DNA from: Cololabis saira | Lineage: Eukaryota; Chordata; Actinopteri; Beloniformes; Belonidae | Length of the DNA stretch: 64,000 nt | Reading direction: 5' to 3' | NCBI RefSeq assembly: GCF_033807715.1 | Contig: NC_084601.1 | Coordinates: 18,220,690-18,284,689 of the forward strand | Part shown: piece after piece, positions 34,716 through 48,299 of the stretch | Numbering within the stretch: the first letter of the stretch is position 1 | Layout: every line of letters starts with the position of its first letter | The notes under the pieces: generated by a model | Database searches by the model: none | The model's input: only the letters and a program-made list of their open reading frames with translations | What the model was told of the DNA's origin: nothing | Made by a program: the position numbers and the translations under genes

Positions 34716-37046
34716 CTGAAAGGGACCATTGGCAGATAGGAGTGAGAGGGACATGCAGGAAATTAGATCATATTTAAGAAATGAAGACATTCAAAAATGA
34801 CTAAGATGACTCTCACTGTTAAGTCTGTTAAAATGACAAAATGTCTAAATATAAATAACCATGAACTCTAACAATAGATACTAAAAGCGCTCGAGGAAAT
34901 ACAACTACAACAAAACCCCACATCCCTGCTTTTCCTACACGTAATTTTCTGATGTGAAATTGAGTTAATGTTTAGTTTTTCATCAAACCACAAACTATTT
35001 GACAGGAAAACCGAATCAAAATGAGGGTTTTTGGAAGACCTGCTAATGTTCCAAATATGACAATATTGTTGCAATGTTTTTTGTCTGGACGCCATTTGAT
35101 GTAATTATTTATACACGGTCTCATGGCTGTTGGTGTACGTGGTGAAAAACAAGCCATCAGGCTAAGAGGCTTATTTGTAGACCTGCATACAAAAATGTGC
35201 CAATTCACACCTCTGAGTGTTTATGGCACTAAATCTCAAAATTACACCGACTCCAACTCTTCCAAAATCAAAAATGTTTGGAGGCACCAACAGATTTAAC
35301 AAGCCAGTCATTGTAGGTGTTTCTGTGGGGAGTCGCTCTTGAGCAATAAGGGTTTTATGCTAGTGAGCAGGCAGATGTTGTTCATCTTTAAAAGACCTGT
35401 TGAGTTGTTGATCATGTGAAGAGCAATCCTGATGGATTTGATGGAATGAAGAGTAAGATAATAATTAAACAGCAGATTTGGAGAAATCCAAAGGTGCTCC
35501 ATATTGACTCTGACTCAACAAAATTACATTAAACTTCATATTTCTATATTAAACTGTCATTAATGTGAATTATTCTCATCTTAGACTGGATGAGATGAAA
35601 TCAAACTAAGATTTTAGGCTTGAATGGAAAATTGCCTTTAACATCTGAGATCTAAACACCCTCTGTGGTATTTGCTATGGAAGTTTTACGCTTTAGTTTG
35701 ACACAGCAGCAATTATTTGCCTAAATGCACCATTAAAGCCTTAATAGTTATAGTTTATTTCCATCGTAAAATTCGCCAGGGTTTTCTAAAACACACACTT
35801 GCTTCTTCTGTAAGTTTTTCCAACCATTTTCAGAATAAGTGTTTTTTCTTCTTCTTTTTTATATATATATTAACTGGGGCACATGTGCACTGCCGCTCTC
35901 TGTTAGTTGTTCCATGACCTCACAGATGTTGGGTGGGGCTCCAGCTCCATCAAGATGAGAGAGGCAAGGCCCCCATACACTAAAGCCAAATGAAATGAAA
36001 ACATGTGGTACTAAAGTTAGCCTTTAACATGAACAAAAATAGAGCTTGTTTTAACCTTTTAATAGAAAAACTGGAGCAAAGGAATCCAAGAGAGGCTGTT
36101 ATTAAGTCTACAGTGGTCTGGTCAGCTCTGGTTGATTAAAATGTGCATTTTAAATACAAATGTGTTCGTTGTTGTTACTTGTTTTACATAACGTACTGAA
36201 GGCATGTGCACTTGTTCATGGATAACTTCATTAATACTGTACATTTCCAAATTCAATTAACTGTTAATAATATATGACACAGCCGCTCATTGTGAACGTC
36301 AGCCCACAAACACTCACGTACGCACACACATGAATAAACATCCTGTGTGTGGGGGAGTTCAAGTATTTCAGTGACACTTGTCTATTTGTTTATACTTTTA
36401 ATGTTTGTCTGTTATTTCTTCCCCTCAGAGGAGCAGAAAAACCTCTTTATTGGTGAAAATACAAAGTGCTCTGACAGGATGAGACAAGACAATGGGCTGT
36501 CAGGGATTTACGGCCCACTGAACAGGCACAGATAACAATAAAATAACTGGACTGTGTGGTCTCAGGGGCTGCTGTTGTTTCTATAAAACATGACACAAAA
36601 CATCAAGGGCAGACGCTACACAGGTCACAGAGGGAGATGGTGAAAGAAGAAAGTCGGTTTGATGGATACAGAAGTTCATTCTGGTACTATCACCAAGAGG
36701 TCACTTTAAAAGTCACACTAGAACTCTCGAAAGCAAGAAAACACTAAAACCACATCTTATTTTTTAGGGTTAATAAATTCTTTTAGCTTCAAAGTTATAC
36801 AAGTTTAAAGATTCTTCTACTGACTGAAATAAAAGTACCTAAAAATATATTCCTAACAAAGCCAATAAACTATATTATAGTTGATAAAAACGATATTTTA
36901 TGAACTTGAGGGGTAAAAACCTAGGGGGGAACACGAGTATGGGAATGACTGGAAACTGAACAGAAGAACTAATTCAGTACAAGTGGCAGGACATTTAATG
37001 AAGTTATTTTAATTTGATCATGTTTGTCTGTGGAAAGCAGTCCTAC
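34716..37046 (-). other. 5'UTR intron of the alpha connexin (predicted)
   Basis: The acceptor is seen just upstream of the ATG, and a matching donor AAAG|GTAGGA on the minus strand is at 37046. The span of 2.3 kb holds no other gene. The donor is a prediction. Confidence 0.5.
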
Positions 37047-37260
37047 CTTTCTCTCTCGTGAAGCTGTGTTGCGTCTCCTTCAGTCTTCCCTTCTCTCCGT
37101 GTAGTTTTTCTCCCGAGTCGCGCTCCGCACTGCAGCTGGGCTGCTCTGCCTTCTTTAAAAAGATTCCCTGCGATCGGAAAAAGCTGGGAGAACTTTCCCA
37201 TGCCTCCTTCTCGGGCCCTCCCTCAGGAACTTCGGCCAGGAAACATTATGGATGAACTCG
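37047..37260 (-). promoter_or_regulatory. Candidate first exon/promoter of the alpha connexin
   Basis: This short block is richer in GC than the surrounding DNA and ends, on the minus strand, in a donor-like AGAGAGAAAG|GTAGGA. It is the only plausible first exon upstream of the coding exon in this window. No TATA box was assigned. Confidence 0.4.
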
Positions 37261-40200
37261 GGGCAGTTCTGGGTAACTGCGCTCGGATGTGAGGGTATTA
37301 ACTTGCTCTAAAACACTTCCCATTTGCATTAATTGCGTGGGAATAATATAGCTCGCGTTTACTTAAAGGTTGGAGGTGATTTGGAAGGAGAGCGTGACAC
37401 CAGTTTAGGCTGAAAAAGATTAGAACTCGAGCACTTTGTTAAATGTCAGATTTTAAATTAGATAATTATTTCGTCCAAACTCAACGCGGAAAATACATGT
37501 AACGGTCGCTGTAGCCTACAATTTAGATTAGAACGATATAAATACCACTTTTATTTAAAAAAAAAAAAAAAAAAAAAAACATCCTCCTACCAAGTTCATA
37601 CATAATCCAAAATAAGATTTTATCCATTTGAAAATATTTTTTGATGGCGTTTATAAGATTTAAGATGTGTTTTTTTTTTATTTCCCACAGCTTTGAAACT
37701 TCAGACAATGCAAATATTGCGTTATTTACTGGCCAAGCAGTCTATAATTTTCCGTTGTGCCACATAGAGGCGCCATTTACCACATTATCACGCAGCGCGT
37801 GACTTTAATAAAGCGTCTCATTCATGGAAAATTGAAAGGGGAGTGCTTCAATAAATGAATACATCTGAGAAAGAATAAGTGAAAAGAATAAATGACACAA
37901 TAAAAAAACTGTTAAAGACCAACTACAAGCATTTTAATTAATTTCCACATTCATTTCATCATGTATTTATGTGCATAATTAAACACTTTTTTTTAAGAAT
38001 GCCATTTATTTGTATTTATCTCTTTAATTTCCTGTAAAGGTTGCTTTTCCCTCTGCCGTTAACTCTGGGCTGATAGGATTTAAGTAACAGTCAAGTGTCT
38101 CTGCCATCATTCATACATTATTCATACTTTGATGAATACTTAGTTTGTGTATGTGTTTTATAGTTTTAGTTGATTATTTTTGACTAAGATGAAGATCAGA
38201 ATACATTTTTATGGTAAATTAGTACAGGAAACCAGTTAATTTCAGTTTAAAAAGGCGTTGATATTCTTTTTTTTTCCAGATACAGTTTTTAGTATTTTGT
38301 ATTATCTAAATCCTCAGAGGGGTCAAAGCTCGAGCTTAAGACACTAGGTTGATCATAATCATCAGTAAGTCATATAATCATAATAATAATAATAATAATA
38401 ATAATAAAACATAATTGCAATCATCAAAAAATACATAAAGCAACTCTCCACAGGGCACTCAGATGGGGGCTTGGTTCCCTGAAGATTGTGACAGAATTTT
38501 GATGTAGTATGTGTATAAAATGAACTGGGGGTAACATTTTTCATCCTTGATTGGCTTTCTTCCATTGATTGGAAGAAGAGATGCCTTGATTAGGTGTCTA
38601 TTCTTTGCAGGTTCCAGCTGTGTGTTTTTAGTTTTTACTGCCACACAACATTTCTTTTTTCTTAGCAAAATCAACATGTCCAAGTATGGAGTTCATATTG
38701 ATAAAACCCTCCTGCAGGATATGTTTTTCCTTGCTCTAAGGTCCACTTGCAGACTTCCCACCTCCTTCCTGTGAATTGAAGGGATTAGAAAATCATTTAG
38801 TATGGAAGAGAGATGATGATTTCAAGTCAAAGATGGAGAGAGAATACCATCAATCATAGTTATCACAGTAAATAACACTCAAATTGGCAGTATAGTTGCG
38901 AGTGTGACCATGCGTGGTTGTCTCTGTGTGATGGACTGGTGACCTCTGATCTCTCCAAACTATCACTCAATACCAGCTGATAGGCTCCAGCTGCCTGTGG
39001 ACAAGCTGGGGTGAGTACAGAGAGGATGCGTGGTGGGTTAAGGTCACGTTATGGTTCTGCTATCCAGTTGAGGCGAGAATCACTTGAAAGGCTTACGTGA
39101 GTGCATGTGTATGTGGTACACACACCACAAAAGGTCTTTAATACTGATGGCTACAAATGTGCACTGAGCGGTCTGAAAGTTTTATCTGAGGTACGGCCTC
39201 CACAGTAGGATGCACTGTGCAAGCAAACTGTGCAGCACGCTTTGTGTAATTACTGAAAGGTTTGTTTTCCTAAATCGAGGCAGGCTGGCAGTGCACAGGC
39301 TTTGTTTGCAGATGTGCGTCCATACGCAGCCTGAACAAGCCCAATATGCTGTCAGAGTCCAGATTCTGTGTCTGTCACTAGAATTTCAAATGAATATAAT
39401 GGAAAACCGTGACACTAAAAACTGAGAAGACAACAACGTCCTTTTCGCGATATGCAAACACAGAGCATACATAATAGACTGCTGGCAGCCAAGATTTTCA
39501 ATCTTAAATCATTTGTAGCAGAAGCTGGGCGACACGCCGCTATTAGCCTTAAAGCCAGTGCCCCTCTCCCGTCAACAAGAAATTGAAACTGTGATACATT
39601 ATAAATGAGTGTCTCATTCAAATGTATTCACTTCATGATAAAACAAATTCAAAACCGTTTTTTATTGTCATATGTTGCAGCGCCTGTTCACACGTCTCGT
39701 CAAGCCTGCACCAGCTGCGTGTGCCCAGGCCAGTCATCACGTCCGAATGTCATGCTCAGTGGAGAGACAGAGTCGTGTCCTCGCTGTTGTTCCTCGCTGT
39801 CACCATGTCATTGTTGCATCAGTACAGAGATTGTAGGACGCAGGCCGGGTCAGTGAACCCGGCTGAAACACAGAGCAGACCTTTATCAAAAGCTGGGAAG
39901 ATTGAAAGTGAATCATCCTGACAGACCAGAGTCTTGCTCTTTTCTTTGGCCATTACGTCTGTAGATGAATGGCTCGGAGGGAAGTTAGGACAGCAGGCAG
40001 ACAGTAATAGAACTGCTTCCACTGTGTTCTGGGGTCGGGGCGGGTTCGGGGAGGTGGGATGGAGCACTCCATTCCTCCCCAAATTGCAAGCTTCAGCTTG
40101 AATCAGTTCCTTCCCGCAGCACACATTTTACCATTCACTGTTCTGTTTCATGATTGATTCAGTGATGCATATATGAACATAAAGAGGCAAAGCTAACCTA

Positions 40201-40555
40201 AAGATCAGCCATTGGACCAGGTGGCAGAAGATTTAATCTCTTCGGAGCTTTTTCTTTTTTCTTTTTGTCAATTTTAAAGCCGGAGACAGGGGTATCCTCA
40301 TGGTTTAAAATGAAACAACAAATGAGTCAATCCATTCACTTGACAGCTTTGGTCGCCTTAGAAAAAGGACAGTGCTGTCAGCCTACAAATCATGCCTGTG
40401 TTTGTGTTTTTTAACATGAATAAATAATGGCAGGGGTGCTATATCAGCATTTCTTTGCTAAATGATCAAGTGCAAGCACTGGCCATAGGACAAAAGGCAG
40501 TGGACCTTCCACATATTCCTTCTTTACACTCTGACATGAGCTGGTGCAGTGGAGT
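37261..40555. other. Intergenic stretch with short repeats, no gene seen
   Basis: Contains a poly-A/T run near 37560, a (TAA)n run at about 38379-38407 and, near 38920-39020, a degenerate SINE-like phrase ('gataggctccagctgcctgt'). The 39.6-39.9 kb frames are unrecognised. Confidence 0.45.
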
Positions 40556-40560
40556 TAAAC

Positions 40561-40568
40561 TCTATATA

Positions 40569-40654
<86 letters not shown>
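40561..40654. repeat. (TA)n microsatellite
   Basis: About 90 bp of nearly pure TA units. Frames translating to alternating I and Y are artefacts. Confidence 0.97.
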
Positions 40655-40658
<4 letters not shown>

Positions 40659-41670
40659 CATGTTATTAAATATGCCAGCATCTACTTGTTTGAATGCAGG
40701 AAAAGTTAATTCATCTCTTATATCAGATATTGCTCAGCTTTTTAATGAGTTAAAGTAAATCACAGTAATCTCGATGCCTGTTGTCAGGACAAGGAAACGT
40801 GACCGTTAAAGGAGTGTTTCGAGGAAAGTTTAGTTTAAATGGCAACGTCACAGAAACATTATCAATCCTGATCAAACCCGGAAATATGGTGAACCAATGA
40901 ATGGGTCTCATTGGATGTCCCTGTGCAAAATGATGTCACTTTAGCTCCTGAGTGGAGTAGATTATTCAAGCAAAGAAAAATGAGAATGAGCTAACATGCA
41001 ACGAAATAGTGAAACCGGGGGGAAGTATGCAAATAAATCCCTGTTTGAAAGCAAAAGAGTTAGATATATTATTCTCTGTTATTGTCTACCAAGAGTAAAC
41101 ATCCCCTGAGATAGAAAATCTTAGGATGGTTAGTGAATATTTGTATGTTAATCAGCTAAAAGAATCCGAAGACCAAACATTTTGCTGTATGTTGACTACA
41201 TACAAAAAAAAAAACACATTTGAAAATAGTTTATTTGTCTGTATAGAATCCAAGGATTTAAAGGAAGAAAGTGGTTTAGATGCTGCGCAGCTAAATGGAT
41301 ATCTGCCGGTAACGGTGGCATAACCTGTTATGCTTTGTGACCATGACAACAGGAAAGTTGTCCAAATATGGTAGGAGTTGATTGAGCTTTTTTTTTTAAA
41401 TATTTTTATCCCCGATTTCTTCCCATTTTCATCACCCAGTGCTCCTACCTAAGTGCACTTAGCTCTCAGGTCTCCTCCTTAACCTGAGGAGTGAGCAGGC
41501 CTTGATTGAGCTTTTTAAAGGCTATATAACGCCCAGATCCCGGTGGATTATGTTGGAGAAAAAAACAGAGAGCAAGAAGGAGGAGGTTTCAACCAGTTCT
41601 TCTTTGAACCGTCATGAAGAACATGGGGATCACTAGCACATGAAGTAGCTTGGACAGCTAATGAAGACAA

Positions 41671-41760
<90 letters not shown>
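41671..41760. repeat. (CTAT)n microsatellite
   Basis: About 22 CTAT units run directly into the interspersed repeat at 41761. Confidence 0.97.
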
Positions 41761-41761
<1 letters not shown>

Positions 41762-42076
41762 ATGGTTTTGTCACTTCCTGTTTATTTTGAAGCCTGTCTT
41801 GTGTTTGAGTTCTTGTTTGACGTTCCTGTTTCCCATCTGCCCTGATTGTCTGCACCTGTGTCTCGTTAGCCCTTGTGTATATCTGGTCTTGTCTTTCCCT
41901 TGCTCCCTGCTGGTCCCTACTGTTTGTTCCTCTGGGTTTTCCATGTCAAGTTTTTGTAGTTTTTCTTGGTCATGTTCTTGTTCTGGTTTTTTGTACCCTG
42001 CACTGCAGCATTTTTGGTTTTGTTTTGACAAATAAATCACCGCATTGTCACATCCTCACATACCACTCCCTGACAG
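41761..42076 (+). repeat. Interspersed repeat inserted in a CTAT tract
   Basis: Begins CATGGTTTTGTCACTTCCTG and ends CACTCCCTGACAG, with TATCTATC on both sides. It shares over 150 bp with the minus-strand repeat at 29109-29372. An AATAAATCACC motif lies near its 3' end. The class is uncertain (retro-derived or other). Confidence 0.7.
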
Positions 42077-42269
42077 TATCTATCTAGTATGGTCTAATAT
42101 TACTACATGTTATCAAGATTTCAGGTGTTTATTTTGTACTAAAATTAAAAACACCCCCAATTTGGTCTTTATCAGTTTTGAATTATTATTACTCTACATT
42201 AGGTAAACATTTTTTTAGATATTTTTTAAACTGTATGAATATTCATTGCTATTATTACTATTGATTGAT

Positions 42270-42600
42270 ATTTTTATTTTGAACATACACAGACAAAACA
42301 ATAAATAAAACAGCAGAACAATAAATCAATAACATAAAAAAGAACAATAATAAGCACTTAATAAATGTACCATGGTAAACAAAGTAGAGGAGAATTCATA
42401 AATATAATGGCAAATGTGAAAAATGTGAAAAAGGAGTAGGAAGAAGTAAAAAACGTATGAACTCCTACCCTTTGAACTATTTTTTTCAGTGGGACCCTCG
42501 TTATTAAATAGGAAAGAAAAGAAAAAACTTGACTTAGGCAAAGGTTGCACAAATCAATAGTAAGAATTTAATAAATATAAATTGTGGTATACCCGAGTAT
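42270..42600 (-). repeat. LINE 3'-end-like segment, low confidence
   Basis: On the minus strand the segment has the look of fish LINE 3' tails: a 'gggtaggagttcatacg' block, then AT-rich DNA with 'aataaaaa' at its end near 42270. A comparable tail on the plus strand lies at 60720-60920. I see no protein remnant. Confidence 0.35.
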
Positions 42601-44840
42601 TAATCACCTGAGTTATTTATGAGTCCCTGTATTCATCTATACGTAAAAGCATACATTATTTACAATGTGAATTCATATACAACCGTGTACAATCTTATTC
42701 ATTACAAACATTCTTACTCAAAGATATTTCTACACACATTAAAGCACACATATACACAGATATTGTTTCTGTTCATATATGTATATTGTTTTGATTGTGG
42801 GGGTGGTGCAGAGGTATCAGATTTGTATGTATTAATTATAATACATCAGGCATTAATTGGCTAAAAGGATTGGAGCTGCACTCTGTGAACTGCTTGTTAA
42901 CTATTGTTGATGTAGTTCTGGACATGCAGGTACGAAGGAACAACGTGAACAGCAAGTGGAGAGTCTCCCAGTCTATGCCAGAATTCAAACACAATGGTCC
43001 ATCTGTATTCATGGAGATATCTTGGAGATAGTACAGTCACAAGTTTCACTCTGCTACACCTCCAGTTTTACAACAGTTTAACTATTATTTATTGATCGTC
43101 AAGTTACACTGCAGACATGTAATTTCCCTGTGGAGATTAATACAGACGATTATTAAAGTAGTTCAGTTGAGTTCATTTCACCATCCCCGAACTTCAAAGT
43201 GTTGCAGCTCTTGCTTACAAAAGGTATCCGTCAAACAATCACTGTCACAAGCAACAACAGAAAGGAAACTTAAAACAAAAATAATGCTATTACTTCTGGG
43301 GTGATATTAAACTGTGTATTTAGAGTGTGTATCTTTTAGGTGGGTGAGTGCTGCCAGGAGACGGCACAAAAATGTCTCTCACTAAATCAGTCTGTCACGT
43401 AAACTGTAAATTTTTCAGCACAGAGAGCGGGGGGCTTCCATCAATGCTCTTGGTTAGTAAAGATGTCAAAGCTACATGAGCTATGGGCTCTGAGCTTTGC
43501 AGCTTTGCATGTTGTTTGATGAAATATGCATGACACTGGCAGAGCTGTAGATCTTCTGAAGTGGCTATATGTTAAAGCCTTGTAGTTTGCTGGAAGCGGG
43601 TTGATGGGGTATCACACAACACAAATATGGATATTGATATCACGCTAAGCCAACATGGACTCTGTAGCCTAAAGCTGTACACCATATATACTTTTCTTTA
43701 GCATTGATTTAACTATTCTTCTCATTTTAAACACCAACAACCTCTGTATTCAGCCTGAGCATTTTCTGGATTTTAATGTGATCTTTGTGTGTCTCTTGGT
43801 CTCATTAGGCCAAGGGTCCTCTCACTGACAGACACTATTGATCCACTCCATCTTGGAGCAATGCCAGGAAAGTGCACACTGGCAGCTTATGACAGCTTTA
43901 TTAGAAAAAGAGGACAGGGTGGATCAGCAAGTGTCCTGACATCATACGATCTAAAGGAGATGAGCCTCAGATTGAGCTCATCATGTTTGATAGGGGATCA
44001 ATTTAGTGGAGGCGGGTCGATTTGTTTTGTCCAGTGGGAATAGTACTTTGATCACTAGGGGAAGACTTTCTGACTGGTAAGATCACCAGCATCTAATATT
44101 TGCTGGTATCTCCCAGCAGAAAACTCAATATAGTGTTCACAAACCTTTTCAGCTGTTTTTAATTATGTTGACTATACATACTAAGATATTTTCAATTGTT
44201 CACTAGGTAGGAAATCAGGCCTTCTATGCCATTATCATGATCCTTCACGAGGCTTCACTGTGTTAGAGCAATTTGTTTAAAGATTTCTATGGGTAAATAA
44301 AATCACATCTTGTATCCTGTCATGATGGAAAACATCAATCTCTGCCATAATCATGGTGATGCAAAGATGTGATTGTTGATTTCCAAAATGGATTTTAAGT
44401 TTTTCTTCAACTGTCATTCCAATATTTTTTTTCTGATATGGAGAATTCCTTGTTTATCCTCAGACTGTTAAGGTACCAATTATACCGACTCAGGTCTGAC
44501 AAGATTTCAAGGAAAGTACCTGGTACGCAGGAGAAAAAAAAAAATCTACAATATTAAAATCCAAACAACGTGTTGTGACTGGAGGTCATGGCCTTCCAAC
44601 ATTTGGTTTTCATGATAGCTCAGATGAGTTGAGATAAAAACAGATTTGCCGACAGAGCCAAGCAAGTCCTGCAAGTCTCAGCCGTAAACGATTAAACCTG
44701 GGTGATGAATGTCCCGCCATGAGAAGCTGTAGCTCATGTTGTGCCATGTTGAAAAAGTGGATATTACACTTTTACCCAGAGTGAACCAATAAATATTCAT
44801 ATGGTTGCCTTCCGATTTGAAGAAGAGTGGGGTTGTTATG
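42601..44840. other. Intergenic stretch, no gene seen
   Basis: No exon, transposon end or structural RNA can be supported. Frames of 70-84 codons are unrecognised. Confidence 0.5.
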
Positions 44841-45400
44841 AGAAAAAAGTTGGGACAATATGTAAAATGTCAACTAAAAAGAGAAAAAAGTTCTGAATCT
44901 TACATTTACTTTGACATGTAATTATTTTCAGACAGTAAGCAACCCAAGATATACATATTTTTTTCCTTGATTGACTTAATAGTAAAATCCATTTTTTTTG
45001 TATTTCAGCCTACAGCATATTCCAGAAAAAGTTGGTAAGGTGGCCATTTATTTCTAGTAAGGAGGTGCAATAAAAAATACTGATGTAATTTCAAGCAAGT
45101 TATTTTGTACGAAAGCAGAATACGTGAACGCTTGAGTCTTTAAGGAGCAAAGATAGGCTGGTGATCTAAAAAATGCATGAGCATCAATGAAATGTTTAAA
45201 AACCAATGTTTCTCACAGAAGGAAAGGGAGGGATTTCATATTTCTCCTTCTAATGAGCAAAACATGATACCATTTAAACAAATCCAGAGGAATTTTGGTC
45301 AATAAAAAGGGAACATACCTAAATTGGACACTAGTGACCTCTGAGATGGAACCATCATCATCAATATCTGATGGAATCGCATGGGCAAAACATTAATTTG
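44840..45400 (+). mobile_element. Decayed DNA transposon, same family as 1980-3110
   Basis: Begins with AAAAAAGTTGGGACAAT and later shows 'ccagaaaaagttggt' near 45022, a 'gaccatcatcatcaatatctgatg'-type segment (with changes) near 45350-45375, and 'tttgggacaacttt' near 45395. These fit the plus orientation of the fish element recognised in the opposite orientation at 2-3.1 kb. It is heavily mutated. Confidence 0.4.
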
Positions 45401-45429
45401 GGACAACTTTAAAAAAGAAGCAGCCTTAT

Positions 45430-48290
45430 GTTAACCTACAAGCTGTCAAAAAACCTTACTGTCCCAGCATTTTGGGGATGTGCTGCATACCTGACATATA
45501 ATGGAAGTATATTAAAATGGAAATAACACTCAGGAGAGAAAAAATAAATCTTGGGTTCATACAAAGGAATAACAGTCAAACAAAAATATAAGAACCACTG
45601 TGTTTTCCGTTTGTTTGTTATTTGTCTTGTTGTTTTTCTGATTTGAACCTTGTTCCATGGTTGAATGTGCAATTTTCTAGACGTTAGTCTGTGTTTTGCA
45701 TTAATTTTAATGGAAGGGAATCCTGAACGAATCCTTACAGTAAAAGCTTTGGGGCAAGTGTTGCATTTTCATTGTCCTGCTGTGATGTAATTTGTCAACA
45801 TGCCCTTCTTCTGCAAACACTGCAAGAGCTTTACTTGCTGTTGGAGCAAGGATATGGCTTATGCAGTTCTCTATCCATCTACTTAATCAGTTCCAATCAA
45901 CACTTAGATACCTAATAGCACCTGAAGTAATCAAAAGCAACACGACCAGACTGTGTTCATCATGGCAGACAATATGACATGAATACTGTTGAGAGTTTGA
46001 TGCTACAAATAGCGGTGTTCATCTCTGGTTTAATCCTATTCTTGCTATCACTTTCATGCCTTTACTCACTAATGTGTTGAGAGCATGTAAAAATACTCTC
46101 ACATATGCATGCAGACAGTTTCACACAGGAGCGTTCTATCAGTGGCACTGACCATGGTGCTGAAACCCAAGACAGCATATGTAACTGAGCTGTTCCTCTT
46201 CCACAACTCTTTTTTGAAAATCTAAAAGACTATTTTATACAGGAAGACACTGATCATAAATTTTTACCGATATTTTCAATCCATGGGCACATTCCTTAAA
46301 ACGATATTTTTCATTATCGCTATTTTTTAACAACTCCAAGATGCTGAGCTGTTGTTGGAATTTCTGCAACTGTAACTTAAAGCGTGGGTCAAAAGCTGCA
46401 TGATTGCCGGTGGGTAAAAATCACAAGGAAAAACAGCAAGCTATAAAGTAGTATAGTAGAATAATGAATTATGTTTTGAAGGGGGAAAAGTGCTTTAGAC
46501 GAGGCCTGAGACATTTTAAATATGAAACTACTTATATATCATGAATATTTATCAGCCCCGGAAGAGGAGAACTTGGTTTTGCAAATGAAAAAGGGAACGC
46601 GAAGTAGAGATGTTTTTAAACACAAGCCGTTACCAGGAAGGAATAATATGGGAACAATTATCTGAAATCCTATGTGCATTCCGGGTGCACACTTCTCTCA
46701 AAACTTAAAGGTGATGGTTATTTTTATTTCAAAAGGCTTTCATTGTTGAGGTAAATGAAACCTAATAGTTGTGTTCTGCAGCACTGGCACCTTACATCCG
46801 TCTCAGTGAATTCATTTCTGCTGTATGATGAGAAATTAACTCCAAAGGCACGCTCCAGTGCCTGTGAAAATGAGGCTCTGCATTAGTAATGAAATAAACA
46901 AATAAATGAATTAATGAGCAAATGAATAAAATACACTTTGCTAATACAAGAAGCCTTAAAAGGGTGTAGAGCTGATAGATGAGACTGTTAGATGGTGTTT
47001 TCTGAGAGCTGAATATAACCATATATTGTATAAGATACCACTCTTGTACAAAAATATCTAGATCATTAAGTTTTCTCATGTGCAATACAACTCTCATGAA
47101 ATCCTGAATTGCCCTTAAGGCTTATGGAGTATCAATCTTTATTTCCACTGTTGTGATCTCCTCTTTCTCTTCGTTCTGACCCAGTTAGAGAAAAGATTGT
47201 TACATTTACCACATGATGTGATGGTATCTTGGGACTGGGCTGTAATATTTAAGTTGATTCATTCATTCGACCCTTTATAACAGACTTAAACCCCTACATT
47301 TACTACTCTTGAAGCCTTTTATTTATTTTGTAGTATGGAAATCGATAAAGAAGTATAACTCCCTTCAAAATCCCCCAGTATCATATTGTGTCTAACTAAT
47401 CAAGAGGGTAGGTTCAAAGTTTGTGAATACTCCAAATCTTTCAGTATTCATGCTTAAGTGAAGACATTGAAACATCTTCAGATTTTCTAAAAAAAACGTC
47501 CTAAAAATGGAGATAACTCAGTCAAACAGAAACACATATCGGTCAATATTTTATTAAGGAAAAATGATCCAAAGGAGAATGTAATAAGCCATCTTGTGAG
47601 GTACTGCCAGTGTTGTTGCCTGGATAAATTTGATTAGCTTTGCCTGAGAAGATCTTCTTTTTGTCCATCCATCCATCCATCCATCCATCCATCCATTAAT
47701 TCATTCATTCCCGATACCTGTGCGTTTCATGCCCAGTTATGTCCCTGACCTGTTGCCATTAAAGACGATTGCAAGATGTTTCAGGTGTTTCTTAATTTGT
47801 ATTATTACTTTTCCAGCCTGTTTTTTCACTCATGGCCCAACTGTCAGTATCATCAATGTCTAAATGAACTAAAATGTTTCACTATTTCAATGGTAAAATG
47901 TCTCACTTTCATCTTTGACATGTTTCCTACATTCTGTGAAAAAAATATACATTTATGAAATATGCTAATCCTTCCATCCAGTTTATTTATTTTACATTTT
48001 AAACAGCCTCCAACTTGTTGTAATTTATTTCAGTGATTTCTTCATCTTCACTCTGGACTTATAGTGAAAGGTTGTATTCAATCGGAAATGTACGCCAATA
48101 ACGGGGTTGTAAAACTACAAGAACTACTTTTCTTCTTCCCCACTTAAGATTTATTTATTTTTTGGTCACTGGTATAAATGTTGCCAATCTCATATATTCA
48201 AAAGCGCTTTGTACAACCGCACCCTGGAAACACGTGGTGCGCGAGGCTGCCTCTATGCCTGAGTAAAATGGAAAGATAGGTCACTCATTT
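45430..48290. other. Intergenic stretch, no gene seen
   Basis: AT-rich spacer with a (CCAT)n run at 47664-47696. No coding frame is supported. Confidence 0.5.
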
Positions 48291-48299
48291 TTTAATAAA

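Noticed and set aside
34707..34790. 28-codon N-terminal extension of the alpha connexin
   Set aside because: A strong splice acceptor lies between it and the MSRADW start, and no connexin has such an extension, so it is intron.
41380..41505. Possible SINE-like segment ('cacccagtgctcctacctaa')
   Set aside because: It felt familiar, but I could not define ends or a promoter box.
47664..47696. CRISPR-like regular repeat
   Set aside because: It is a simple CCAT microsatellite without spacers.
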